Assembly: GCA_934717745.1 (NCBI GenBank)
Contig: CAKUZB010000005.1
Location: 68,760-132,759 of the forward strand
DNA from: an uncultured Candidatus Melainabacteria bacterium
GTDB lineage: Bacteria > Cyanobacteriota > Vampirovibrionia > Gastranaerophilales > Gastranaerophilaceae
Reading direction: 5' to 3'
Length of the DNA stretch: 64,000 nucleotides
In this document: positions 1 to 8,742 of the stretch, one piece after another
How the letters are laid out: the number at the start of each line of letters is the position of its first letter
How positions within the stretch are numbered: the first letter of the stretch is position 1
Translations under genes and position numbers: made by a program
Notes under the pieces: generated by a model
What the model saw: only the letters and a program-made list of their open reading frames with translations
Told to the model about the DNA's origin: nothing
Databases searched by the model: none

Positions 1-519
1 AAACCATACCAATTAACACGTATTACAACATGGTTAAACCCTGAACAATACGCACTTACATCAGGTTATCAAATCATTCAGGCACTTACGGCTTTTGCTG
101 CGGGAAATTTCTTTGGAGTAGGATTTGGAAACTCAAAACAAAAATTATACTGGCTTCCAGAATCACATACCGACTTTATTTATGCCGTTATTGGTGAAGA
201 ATTAGGTTGGATTGGCTGTGTTTTAGTTATCGGACTATTTTGGACTTTAATACACAGAGGATTAATCATAGCATCACGTTGCCCTGATATGTACGGCAAA
301 CTTTTAGCCGTTGGAATTACATTCTCATTAGGTTTTCAAGCCTTTTTAAATATTTCAGTTGCAACTTCATTCTTGCCTGCAACAGGTGTTCCACTTCCAT
401 TCATCAGTTATGGTGGTTCTTCACTTATGGTTTCATTGTGGATGATTGGTATTTTGTTAAATATTTCTAAAAAACGAGTTAAAAAAATAAGGGTAAATTC
501 AAATGTCAGATTCCTCTAA
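1..519 (+). CDS. ftsW: FtsW/RodA/SpoVE-family peptidoglycan polymerase, 5'-truncated by window edge
   Basis: The last 172 codons of a SEDS-family glycosyltransferase, the lipid II polymerase of the division machinery in the inner membrane. The frame is open from base 1, so the Met at 289 is internal. Visible family landmarks are WLPESHTDFIYAVIGEELG near the start, two hydrophobic segments after it, and the late loop ATGVPLPFISYGGSS followed by a last membrane helix and a short basic tail. It overlaps murG by 17 bp, the order found in division/cell-wall clusters, which favours FtsW over RodA. The missing N-terminus and absence of other division genes keep the paralogue assignment slightly open. 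Confidence 0.93.
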   Translation, partial: KPYQLTRITTWLNPEQYALTSGYQIIQALTAFAAGNFFGVGFGNSKQKLYWLPESHTDFIYAVIGEELGWIGCVLVIGLFWTLIHRGLIIASRCPDMYGKLLAVGITFSLGFQAFLNISVATSFLPATGVPLPFISYGGSSLMVSLWMIGILLNISKKRVKKIRVNSNVRFL

Positions 520-1636
520 GAAAAAATATACTTATTTCATTACAGGCGGTGGCACAGGAGGACATATCTATCCCGCAATCGCTGTAGCACAAGCACTTAG
601 AAAAGATGAAACAACCAAAGATATTTATTACGTTGGCAATCCTAAAAACATGGAATATGAAATAGTAAAAAAATTAAAATTTAAATTTTTACCAATTCAA
701 GTTTCAGGAATGCCAAGAAAAATAAGTTTTTCATTCCTAAAATGGGGAATTGAATTGGAATTAGCAAACTGGAAAGCCTTGTATTACTTATGGAGATTTA
801 AACCGAACGCAATTTTAGGCACAGGCGGATATGTTTCTGCACCAACCTTATTTGCTTCAAATATTTCGAAAACGCCATATATGATTCACGATTGCGATGC
901 TCAACCCGGAATCGTTTCAAAATTTGTTGCACCTATGGCAAAAACAGTTTCTTTAGCATTTGAAGATTCTGCACACAATATAAAAGCCCAAAACATTCAT
1001 GTTAATGGCAATCCAATTCGTGAAGAATTTAAAACAACAACAAAAGAAAAAGCAAGAGAACATTTAGGACTTGAAAACAAAACTACTATCTGTATTATGG
1101 GTGGTTCGCAAGGTGCAAAATCAATTGACAATGCTGCTGTAGAAATTTTAAAAGAAATTTTTGAAAAATATGATGTTCAAATTATTTTTCAAACAGGTGC
1201 AAAACATTACGAAAACACTGTTTCAAGATTAAAAGAAATTTATCCGGAATTTGAACAAAATAAAAAATTAATCGTAAAACCATATTTTGATGATATGGTT
1301 ACAGTTCTAAAAGCCTCTGATATTGCCGTATCCAGAGCAGGTTCATTAAGTTTGTCTGAAATTTGTGCTTGCTCAATTGCACCTATTTTAATTCCATATC
1401 CGTATGCTGCGGCTGACCACCAACGCAAAAATGCAAAATCTCTTTTGAACAAAAATGCATGTTTGTATTTGGAAGATTCTGACACAAATCCGCAAAATTT
1501 AATGGAAAAACTTGAAGAATTACTTAAAAATCCTCAAAAATTGCAAGAAATTCAACAAAATACAACAAATTTAGCAAAACTTGATGCAACTGAAAAAATC
1601 GTAGAACAATTAAAAAAAGTAGCAAAAAATGATTAA
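503..1636 (+). CDS. murG: UDP-N-acetylglucosamine--lipid I GlcNAc transferase MurG
   Basis: Transfers GlcNAc from UDP-GlcNAc to lipid I at the inner face of the cytoplasmic membrane, giving lipid II for FtsW. At 377 residues it is of normal length for the GT-B family. The N-terminal domain has GGGTGGHIYPAIA (about residues 15-27) and the middle has GTGGYVSAP. The C-terminal donor domain has MGGSQGAKS and SRAGSLSLSEI, which sits where the UDP-GlcNAc-binding residues lie. An AAGGGT element about 8 nt upstream of the ATG supports the start inside the end of ftsW. The stop overlaps the folC start by 8 bp, so translation is probably coupled. Confidence 0.96.
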   Translation: MSDSSKKKYTYFITGGGTGGHIYPAIAVAQALRKDETTKDIYYVGNPKNMEYEIVKKLKFKFLPIQVSGMPRKISFSFLKWGIELELANWKALYYLWRFKPNAILGTGGYVSAPTLFASNISKTPYMIHDCDAQPGIVSKFVAPMAKTVSLAFEDSAHNIKAQNIHVNGNPIREEFKTTTKEKAREHLGLENKTTICIMGGSQGAKSIDNAAVEILKEIFEKYDVQIIFQTGAKHYENTVSRLKEIYPEFEQNKKLIVKPYFDDMVTVLKASDIAVSRAGSLSLSEICACSIAPILIPYPYAAADHQRKNAKSLLNKNACLYLEDSDTNPQNLMEKLEELLKNPQKLQEIQQNTTNLAKLDATEKIVEQLKKVAKND

Positions 1637-2792
1637 AAATTACGAAAAAGCGATAGCATTATTAACTTCTCAAGGTAAATTTTACATAAATCTTGGGCTT
1701 GATAGAATTTCTGCGATTTTGGATTTAATGGGAAACCCTCAACGCAAATTAAAATGTATTCACGTTGCCGGAACAAACGGAAAAGGCTCTGTTTGTGCAA
1801 TTATTAGCACCGTTTTAAAAGAAGCAGGGTTTAAAGTAGGATTATTTACAAGCCCACATCTTTTTAGATACACTGAAAGAATTCAAATCGACGGAAAAGA
1901 AATCGAAGAAGAAATTTTTGCTGAAAAAATTTTTAAAATTCAAGAACTTTCTGAAAAAAATAATATTCACCTAACTGAATTTGAAATTTTGACTGCGTTA
2001 ATGTTTGAATATTTTGCAGAAAACAATGTTGATTTTGCAGTTATAGAAGTTGGTTTGGGTGGGAAATATGATTCTACAAATGTTATAGAAAATCCCATTT
2101 GTTCAGTTATAACTACAATTGATTTAGACCACACTGAACGTCTTGGAAATACAATTGAAAAAATTGCAGAAGAAAAAGCAGGGATTATCAAAAAAGATTG
2201 TCCGATAGTTATAAACAAGAATAACAAGGGTTTTGAGGTAATTAAATCTCATGCTGAGAACGACCAATTATTTATCGCAAATAATTTAATGCTTGGCGAG
2301 ATGAGTTTAAAAGGAATTCATCAACAAGAAAACCTTAATCTTGCACTTAGTGCAATACTTTTGGCTGTTCCTGATATAAAAATTACAACAATTCAAAGTG
2401 CGTTAAAACATGTCGTTCATCATGGGAGATTTGAATATTTTGAAGATAAAAAACTTTTAGTTGACGGTGCTCACAATCCTAATGGTATAAGGGCTTTAAG
2501 ACAAAATTTAGAGGCATATTTTAAAAATTACAAACTAAGATTTATTTTTGGTTGCCTTAGAAACAAAGATTATCCACAGATGATAAAACTTTTGTTCAAG
2601 GAAAACGATGAAATTTATTTTAACCATTTTAACCATCAAAACTCAGCAACATTCGAAGAATTGTCAAAAGTTTGCGATTATCCTGCAAAAGAATATACGG
2701 GAGAATTACCTGAATTTGATGGAATAACAGTAGTTTGCGGGTCTTTATATATGATTGCAAATGTCGTTAAAAATTTTGGAATTAATGGATAA
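1629..2792 (+). CDS. folC: Bifunctional folylpolyglutamate synthase/dihydrofolate synthase
   Basis: A Mur-ligase-family enzyme that adds glutamate to dihydropteroate and folates using ATP. The P-loop HVAGTNGKGSV lies at about residues 45-55. TSPHLFRYTERIQIDGKEI follows, as does a Mur-ligase metal/carbamate region (VIEVGLGGKYDSTN; DLDHTERLG). The C-terminal domain carries LVDGAHNPNG. At 387 residues it is shorter than many FolC proteins (about 420-440), the loss being in the C-terminal domain. It overlaps murG and appears to be the last gene of that operon; a 140-bp gap follows. Linkage of folate metabolism to wall genes here probably reflects operon history rather than a shared pathway. Confidence 0.93.
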   Translation: MIKNYEKAIALLTSQGKFYINLGLDRISAILDLMGNPQRKLKCIHVAGTNGKGSVCAIISTVLKEAGFKVGLFTSPHLFRYTERIQIDGKEIEEEIFAEKIFKIQELSEKNNIHLTEFEILTALMFEYFAENNVDFAVIEVGLGGKYDSTNVIENPICSVITTIDLDHTERLGNTIEKIAEEKAGIIKKDCPIVINKNNKGFEVIKSHAENDQLFIANNLMLGEMSLKGIHQQENLNLALSAILLAVPDIKITTIQSALKHVVHHGRFEYFEDKKLLVDGAHNPNGIRALRQNLEAYFKNYKLRFIFGCLRNKDYPQMIKLLFKENDEIYFNHFNHQNSATFEELSKVCDYPAKEYTGELPEFDGITVVCGSLYMIANVVKNFGING

Positions 2793-2932
2793 TATCTAAT
2801 ATATTACAATTAACTTAAATTATGCAATATAACAGCATTTTAATACATTTCAAAAAATATTAAATTATTATAAAGATATAGCATTAAAATCTTTATTATG
2901 TATAATATTACTAAAATAGAGGTACATTTTTT

Positions 2933-3727
2933 ATGCAAGAAACATTAGAAAGAAAACAAATAAAAAATATCGATTTTAATTGCGACTTAGCACAAAGTTT
3001 CGGTATTTATAAAAACGATGCAGAATACGACATTTTAGATTATGTTAGTTCTGTAAATATTTCCTGCGGTTTCCATGCCGGCGACCCTGTAGTTATCAAA
3101 AATGCTTTAATGAGAGCAAAAGAAAAAAACATCGTAATTGGTGCTCACATTGGATTTGATGACATTCAAGGCTTTGGCTATCGTGAAATGCAACTTACAG
3201 AAGAAGAAATTGAAGCAATTGTAATCTATCAAGTTGGTGCGATAACTTCTTTTGCAAAAACATTTGGTTTAGAAATTGAACATGTTCGTCCACACGGTGC
3301 AATGTACAAACAAGCCGCAACTGATTTTACTTTTGCATGTTCAATAGCAAAAGCAATCAAAAAATGCTCACCATGGTTAATCTATTATGGTTCAGCAGGC
3401 GACATTACTAAAAAAGTTGGCGAACACGTTGGAATTACTGTTGCTCAAGAAATTTTCTTGGACAAAACTTACAATGCTGACGGCACAATTAATTTTGATG
3501 CAAAAGATAATTCAAATCTTGATTTTAGCATAAATAGACTTAAACACTTATTGTCAACAAGCGAAATCGACAATAATTTAGGCGGAAAAACAATCGTAGA
3601 TGCAGATTCTATCCATTTTTCAAACAAATATGAAAACTCTGTTGAAATTATTAAATCTGCAAAAGAAATAATTACTCCTGAACCTGTAAATTACATTAAA
3701 GTAAAAAAATCAGGCTGGGTTGATTAA
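2933..3727 (+). CDS. pxpA: LamB/YcsF family protein, 5-oxoprolinase subunit A-like
   Basis: Homologue of PxpA, the subunit that with PxpB and PxpC hydrolyses 5-oxoproline to glutamate using ATP. Family motifs are IDFNCDLAQSFG near the N-terminus, then NISCGFHAGDP, a GAHIGFDDIQGFGYR segment and HVRPHGAMYKQAA. The usual NCDLGE(G/S)FG reads NCDLAQSFG, so a normally acidic position is Gln; this may weaken activity or mark a divergent subgroup. No pxpB or pxpC lies nearby. The SD GAGGT is about 10 nt before the ATG. An extended -10 (TGTATAAT) at about 2899-2906 probably drives it with the yvcK-like gene downstream. Family is sure; activity is inferred. Confidence 0.88.
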   Translation: MQETLERKQIKNIDFNCDLAQSFGIYKNDAEYDILDYVSSVNISCGFHAGDPVVIKNALMRAKEKNIVIGAHIGFDDIQGFGYREMQLTEEEIEAIVIYQVGAITSFAKTFGLEIEHVRPHGAMYKQAATDFTFACSIAKAIKKCSPWLIYYGSAGDITKKVGEHVGITVAQEIFLDKTYNADGTINFDAKDNSNLDFSINRLKHLLSTSEIDNNLGGKTIVDADSIHFSNKYENSVEIIKSAKEIITPEPVNYIKVKKSGWVD

Positions 3728-3765
3728 TATTATTAAATTTTAAAAATAGCAAGGTATAGAAGAAG

Positions 3766-5082
3766 ATGAATAATAAATTTAAAGATACTTTTAAAGACAC
3801 AATGAAAGAAGCCGGCTGGTTAATTCCGGGATTAGAAATCAAAAGATGGTTTTTCCTAATCTTTTTAGGCTCATTATTAATCACAATCGGCTTGATGATT
3901 TTGTTTAACCTTCGTCCGGTATATTTCATTATGGAATTTATCAGAAAAATTGCATTGACAGTTCCAACAGACATTTTATCAGTAATTGTAACTCTTTTCG
4001 GTGCATATTTATTCTTTAAAGGTTGGCAAAAAACAAATCTTTCTATTCTTGATTTACATAACGGAAAAGAAAATAATACACTTTTAGAAACTTTATATAG
4101 AAGAAGAAAATTAAATAGAGGGCCTAAAATCGTTGCAGTTGGTGGCGGTACAGGTTTATCTATGTTATTAAGAGGTATCAAAAGAATTACAAATAACATC
4201 ACTGCGGTTGTAACTGTTGGTGATGACGGTGGTTCATCCGGCAGATTAAGAGAAGATATGGGCGTTCTACCTCCTGGAGATATTAGAAACTGTATTGCAG
4301 CCTTGGCTGACAACGATGATTTGATTACAAAATTATTTCAATATCGTTTTAAATCAGGTGAAGGTTTAGAAGGTCATAGTTTTGGTAACTTATTCTTAAC
4401 TGCATTATGCTCAATCACTGGCGATATGGTTCGTGCAGTAAAAGAATCTTCAAACGTACTTTCAATCAGAGGTCGTGTATTACCTTCAACGTTAGATGAT
4501 ATGCGTCTTGCCGCAGAATATGAAGATGGAACAGTAGTTCATGGTGAATCTGCAATTCCTGAAGAACACAAGAAAATTAAACGTTTATTCACAGAACCTG
4601 AAAATTGTAAAGCCTTAGAAGATGTTATCGAAGCAATCAAAGATGCTGATTTAATTATTTTAGGACCTGGAAGTTTATATACAAGTGTAATTCCAAACTT
4701 GTTAATCAAAGAAATTTCTGAAGAAATTATTAAATCAAATGCAAAAAAAATCTATGTCTGCAACATCATGACACAACCCGGAGAAACTGATAATTTTGCC
4801 GTTTCAGACCATTTGAATGCACTATACCAACACGCAGGAAGTGATAAATTGGTTGATGCTGTACTTGTTAATGATGTTTTACCTACAAATATATCTGAAA
4901 AATATGCTGAACATGGTCAAATGCCGGTTGTTTTGGACAAAAATAATATTCATGTAGACATTGTTGAAAAAAAATTAATTGAAGAAAGTCGTGATGGACT
5001 TGTAAGACATAGTTCTAATCGTGTTGCAAGAGCCATTTATTACTGGTTTAGAAAATCTCAAAAAAATAAAAATAATCAATAA
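3766..5082 (+). CDS. yvcK: YvcK/CofD-like gluconeogenesis factor with N-terminal membrane anchor
   Basis: A 438-residue CofD/UPF0052-family protein. In Bacillus, YvcK binds UDP-sugars and is needed for cell shape and wall synthesis on gluconeogenic carbon sources. The first 110 residues contain two hydrophobic helices (FFLIFLGSLLITIGLMILF and a second near residues 65-85), an extension lacking in soluble YvcK. The fold's signature follows: VAVGGGTGLSMLLRG at about residue 125, then TVGDDGGSSGRLRED and LPPGDIRNCIAALA. LGPGSLYTSVIPNLL is the later nucleotide-site loop. The AGAAGAAG before ATG can serve as SD. It lies 12 bp before the next gene, so the two are probably co-transcribed. Confidence 0.92.
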   Translation: MNNKFKDTFKDTMKEAGWLIPGLEIKRWFFLIFLGSLLITIGLMILFNLRPVYFIMEFIRKIALTVPTDILSVIVTLFGAYLFFKGWQKTNLSILDLHNGKENNTLLETLYRRRKLNRGPKIVAVGGGTGLSMLLRGIKRITNNITAVVTVGDDGGSSGRLREDMGVLPPGDIRNCIAALADNDDLITKLFQYRFKSGEGLEGHSFGNLFLTALCSITGDMVRAVKESSNVLSIRGRVLPSTLDDMRLAAEYEDGTVVHGESAIPEEHKKIKRLFTEPENCKALEDVIEAIKDADLIILGPGSLYTSVIPNLLIKEISEEIIKSNAKKIYVCNIMTQPGETDNFAVSDHLNALYQHAGSDKLVDAVLVNDVLPTNISEKYAEHGQMPVVLDKNNIHVDIVEKKLIEESRDGLVRHSSNRVARAIYYWFRKSQKNKNNQ

Positions 5083-5094
5083 GGAATTAAAATA

Positions 5095-6006
5095 TTGCAT
5101 AAATTTATCAAATTCAGTTTTCACGCAACTATTCAGGCTTTAAAAGCATATCAATTTTGTTTAGTTCTAATCGCTCTTTTAACAATGGTAGATTTTATTT
5201 TATCAATGATGAACATAAAATTGCCGGAACAAATCCAAATGTGTTTTGACGCTATTTATAAATTCCAAAGTCTAATCTACAAGCCTGATTTATCAATAAT
5301 TCCAGTAGATTTCACACTTGCAGTTTTTGCAATTGAAATGCTTATTTTGGCAGGCTTACTTGTTTATGTAATCTACTTTGTTATTGAATTTGAACAAATT
5401 TATGACAAAGTTCATAGCGATGGCTGTAAAAGATACGAAAGAACTTTCAACCAAAAATTAGAACACAATGCAAAAATTATTGAAAATAAAAATAAACAAT
5501 TTGTTATGTATTTTGATGTAAAAATACAAAGAATAGGCGAAAAATATTTATTTGAAACAGAAAAACCTGTTGATATTGAAACAAAAATTATGGAATATCG
5601 TATGATGTTCAAAAATTGTATTTTGCAAAATTTCAAATCAACAAGCAAACAAACTGTAAATGGATACTTAATTTTTGTTGAAAACATTGAAGATTGTGAG
5701 AAAATTTTTGATAAAATGTATGAATTTACAAAAAAAACAAAAGAAATGTTAAAAGAAATGCGATTGACTTTTGAATTAAAAACAGCCGTTTGCATTGCAA
5801 CTCCAACAGACCCTCAAGAAAAATATCTTCCAAAACTACAAAAATTATTGAATATTTCAGTGCCAAACAAAATTATGGCTCTTTCAGACTTCAAAGCAAA
5901 ATATAATAACTTAAAAACCAAAACTTATATCATAAATAATATTGGTGAATACAGTCTTGGTGCTGAAATTCTTGACATTTATACATTAGAACCTAATCGT
6001 CAATAG
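5095..6006 (+). CDS. Two-helix membrane protein with possible degenerate nucleotide-cyclase-like C-terminal domain
   Basis: 303 residues. Two hydrophobic segments (about 17-40 and 80-107) flank a short loop, so the last two thirds should face the cytoplasm. The start is TTG: AAGGA lies 6-7 nt upstream and no closer ATG exists. The C-terminal part runs from a YFDVKIQRIGEKYLF strand to LLNISVPNKIMALSDF and ends NNIGEYSLGAEILDIYTLE. The order and spacing of these segments recall the end of class III adenylate/guanylate cyclase domains, but the metal and transition-state residues are not evident. That resemblance is only inference from pattern; the gene may be lineage-specific. Its 3' end overlaps the convergent gene by 14 bp. 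Confidence 0.75.
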   Translation: MHKFIKFSFHATIQALKAYQFCLVLIALLTMVDFILSMMNIKLPEQIQMCFDAIYKFQSLIYKPDLSIIPVDFTLAVFAIEMLILAGLLVYVIYFVIEFEQIYDKVHSDGCKRYERTFNQKLEHNAKIIENKNKQFVMYFDVKIQRIGEKYLFETEKPVDIETKIMEYRMMFKNCILQNFKSTSKQTVNGYLIFVENIEDCEKIFDKMYEFTKKTKEMLKEMRLTFELKTAVCIATPTDPQEKYLPKLQKLLNISVPNKIMALSDFKAKYNNLKTKTYIINNIGEYSLGAEILDIYTLEPNRQ

Positions 6007-7708
6007 GTTGTTTACCGATTGTAATAGTTGCATCAATTTCAATTGTATGTCTGATTATTGCGTGAGAAATCAATAATAAGTATGGATTAACTTGATTTAC
6101 ATTAGATAAATTTACTTTTGCTTTTGGGTTAAGTGTTTCCAATTGTTCTTGTGGTTTTTGCTCTTTAAAATCAATAACCGTCTGCATTGAATGTTGCGAA
6201 CCGTCTTTATTTAAACGTTTAAACAATTCTTTTTTAGGAAATTTTTCAGAACAAATAATTGAAACATCAACAGAATTACCTGAAACCAAACTTACCGTTG
6301 CACTTAAATTTCCATAATTTGCTGTTGTGATTAAAATTTTTATGTAAGTATCAGATTCAGGTGCTTCTTCATCTTGCTCAATTTCTAAATCAAAACCAAC
6401 CCCCTCTTGTAAAGGGAGCCAAGGAAGATATAACAGCATTAAATTTTTAAGCGTCTGCGTTGCATCATTTTGAGAAGTTGCAGAAACACTTGCATTAATG
6501 ATATTTACAGTATCTTGTAAAGGCTTAATGTCTGTCATACCTTGAGCAGTAGCCATTGACATCATTGAAACCATTTTATTCATCGCTATTTTACTATTTT
6601 TTTGCAAAAGTGCAGAAACATTTGTCAAATTAACGTTTGAATTAAGTTGAGAAGCAAGATTTTGTTTAAATTGAGCCAATTCTTCCGGTGTCATTCCTTG
6701 CGTTTTTTGATTATTTGCCTGAATTTGTTCTGTCATTTCCATATCTTGAGCAGTTTGTTGATTTAACAAAACATTATTTCGCACATTATTCTTAACCGCA
6801 TTATGTAATTGATGATGCGGATTACGTAACGATTGATTTTTTAAATTTTGTCTGGTATTTTGAATAAAATTTTCTGTTTTTTGCTGAACATTCTCCTTTA
6901 TATTGTTCAAATTGTTCGCAATATTATCCTTTGCATTGTTGATATTGTCTTTTATGTTATTAAAAGGTTTCTCGAAAACTTCAGGTTTTTGAGATTGATG
7001 CGGTTTATTTGGATTATTTGAAATGTTTGGTCGATTTGGTCTGTCAGGATTTATATTGCCGTTTGGTCGATTTGGCTGATTTGGAACATTTGGTCTATCA
7101 GGCTGAACATTTCCATTTGGTCTGTTCGGATTTGCTGGAATGTTCGGTTTTTCAGGTTGAACATTTCCATTTGGTCTGTTCGGATTGGTTGGAATGTTCG
7201 GTTTTTCTGGTTGAACAGTCCCATTTGGTCTGTTCGGATTAGTTGGAATGTTCGGTTTTTCTGGTTGAACAGTCCCATTCGGTCTGTTCGGATTTGTTGG
7301 AATGTTCGGCTTTTCAGGTTGAACAGTCCCATTCGGCTGATTTAATTGGTTTTGATTATTAGAAATATTAGGCTTATTCAAACTACCTTGATTTTCAGGT
7401 TTTTGTAAGTTCGGCATCTTTCCGCCATCTTGAACCATAACAAGAAATTCTACCATATTTTTGGGTAAATTTAACAGATTTTTTACATAAATAGCCCTAT
7501 CAATACTCGCAAGATTATTCATACGAAGTTGTTGAGGGTTTATAAATTGCTGTTGATATTGGTTAATAATTTTATTATGCGTATTTTGAACAAGGTTTTT
7601 TGCATTTCCGGATTGAGAAGACAAATCTGCATTAATATTGGCTTTTGCCGATTGCAAATTCATCATCTTTTGATTTAATTTTAACTTTAACCAATTAACG
7701 TTTTCCAT
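5993..7708 (-). CDS. Asn/Pro-rich tandem-repeat protein with possible FliK-like C-terminal domain
   Basis: 571 residues with no signal peptide. Residues 1-110 are Gln/Asn-rich and helical. Residues about 126-233 are near-perfect 18-residue repeats of NGTVQPEKPNIPTNPNRP that decay towards the C-terminal side. A helical Gln/Asn-rich linker follows. The last 150 residues form an alpha/beta region (ILITTANYGNLSATVSLVSG, then SIICSEKFPKKELFKRL). The strand pattern and the low-complexity middle resemble flagellar hook-length control proteins, whose C-terminal domain has the same layout. This is suggestive because a FliA-type sigma factor is also encoded here, but it is not proven. A repeat-bearing adhesin or scaffold is the alternative. 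Base usage matches the neighbours. Confidence 0.8.
   Translation of the reverse strand: MENVNWLKLKLNQKMMNLQSAKANINADLSSQSGNAKNLVQNTHNKIINQYQQQFINPQQLRMNNLASIDRAIYVKNLLNLPKNMVEFLVMVQDGGKMPNLQKPENQGSLNKPNISNNQNQLNQPNGTVQPEKPNIPTNPNRPNGTVQPEKPNIPTNPNRPNGTVQPEKPNIPTNPNRPNGNVQPEKPNIPANPNRPNGNVQPDRPNVPNQPNRPNGNINPDRPNRPNISNNPNKPHQSQKPEVFEKPFNNIKDNINNAKDNIANNLNNIKENVQQKTENFIQNTRQNLKNQSLRNPHHQLHNAVKNNVRNNVLLNQQTAQDMEMTEQIQANNQKTQGMTPEELAQFKQNLASQLNSNVNLTNVSALLQKNSKIAMNKMVSMMSMATAQGMTDIKPLQDTVNIINASVSATSQNDATQTLKNLMLLYLPWLPLQEGVGFDLEIEQDEEAPESDTYIKILITTANYGNLSATVSLVSGNSVDVSIICSEKFPKKELFKRLNKDGSQHSMQTVIDFKEQKPQEQLETLNPKAKVNLSNVNQVNPYLLLISHAIIRHTIEIDATITIGKQPIDD
7010..7333 (-). repeat. 54-bp tandem repeat inside the Asn/Pro-rich gene
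   Basis: About six in-frame copies of a 54-bp unit encoding an 18-residue block built on QPEKPNIP and NPNRPNG. The first three copies (high-coordinate end) are almost identical at the DNA level; later ones diverge to QPDRPNVPNQ and NPDRPNRPNIS. Near-identity in one end suggests recent expansion by slippage or unequal recombination, so copy number may vary between strains. Confidence 0.92.
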
Positions 7709-7744
7709 AAGAAATATATGCCAAGATTTTAATGTTTAATAACA

Positions 7745-8731
7745 TTATTTTTTAGGCAGGTAAGATTGAGGATAACTGTAATCTTCTTTAAATCCAATAT
7801 GACGGTACATTTTCAATGCCGGAATATTGTTTGTTTCAGCAGAAACATTCACTTCGGTAAAACCTCTTTCGCCTGATTGTACCATATTCAACAAAGTTTC
7901 AACTGATTTTTTTACCAAATATTTTGCTAAGCCCTTGCCTTGATGTTCTTTTTGAATAGATACCAACGGAATATTTGCAATAGTTCCGCCAGTAATATTT
8001 GTAAAGCAAAAACCACAAGGACGACCGTTATGTAAAAGAACACTTGTTGATTCCGGTAAAAATTCTCCGTAAACTCCATTTACAATTTTGTCTAAAATAT
8101 CGTCTGTACCTTCTTTTGTTAAATATCTTGTATCAAACAACGCATCTGAAGCGGTTTTAAATCCGGCATGAATAACTTCCACCGCCTTATCATAATACAT
8201 ATCTTCCCAAGATGTAATTTGATAACTTTCATCATGAGGAGTTTCAGGAACGCTTCTTAGAATTTCTTCTGAATTTTTGTTATCCATCATAAATCTAAGA
8301 ACAGCAAGACCTACAAATTTAAAACCATAATGAGCAATATCACTTGTAAATCCTGATTGTACACCTAATAATGGATAGCAAACTGCTTTTTCTTCACGTT
8401 CTTTTTCAGTTTCTTTCAAAAATCTTTCTACAAGCATTTTTCTCTTTGTAGTCAAATCTTCTTTTCCCAAACAATGAATAACATTCAACTCAATTGATTC
8501 AGAAATTGCTGTTGTGTAAACTAAAAAAGCGGTTGGAATATGATTTTCCAACAATACAATACATTTTACATAATCTTTTGATACTGCATCAATAAAATCT
8601 TGATATTCTAAAGGTTCTAATTCAAACATATAATCACTTACAGCGACTGAACGAAAATCGTTGTACACCCCTGCAAAAATTTTATATAAATTGCTACTTA
8701 AAACCTGTGTTTCGTAATTTGCGTTTTCCAT
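7745..8731 (-). CDS. GNAT-family N-acetyltransferase, probably two-domain
   Basis: 328 residues. The C-terminal third has the acetyl-CoA-binding motif A (VSIQKEHQGKGLAKYLVKK, about 258-276) and motif B (NNIPALKMYRHIGF), typical of GNAT enzymes that acylate amines or protein N-termini. The N-terminal half has a second, weaker acyltransferase-like layout, so a tandem GNAT is likely. Substrate cannot be told. SD AAGGAAGG stands before the ATG. It lies 12 bp after ribBA and is read as the distal gene of the mnmE-ribE-ribBA group, though nothing ties it to flavin synthesis. Confidence 0.88.
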   Translation of the reverse strand: MENANYETQVLSSNLYKIFAGVYNDFRSVAVSDYMFELEPLEYQDFIDAVSKDYVKCIVLLENHIPTAFLVYTTAISESIELNVIHCLGKEDLTTKRKMLVERFLKETEKEREEKAVCYPLLGVQSGFTSDIAHYGFKFVGLAVLRFMMDNKNSEEILRSVPETPHDESYQITSWEDMYYDKAVEVIHAGFKTASDALFDTRYLTKEGTDDILDKIVNGVYGEFLPESTSVLLHNGRPCGFCFTNITGGTIANIPLVSIQKEHQGKGLAKYLVKKSVETLLNMVQSGERGFTEVNVSAETNNIPALKMYRHIGFKEDYSYPQSYLPKK

Positions 8732-8742
8732 AAACCTTCCTT

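Noticed and set aside
289..519. A 76-residue gene starting at 289
   Set aside because: The frame is open from base 1 with FtsW motifs; 289 is an internal Met.
3696..4313. 205-codon open frame on the minus strand
   Set aside because: Lies wholly inside the yvcK-like gene in an antisense frame; the plus-strand protein has clear family motifs, and this frame has none.
7010..7333. CRISPR-like periodic repeats
   Set aside because: Units are contiguous, in frame and without distinct spacers; they encode an 18-residue protein repeat.
7009..7345. Open frames on both strands over the repeat region
   Set aside because: Artefacts of the 54-bp repeats of the minus-strand gene read in other frames.
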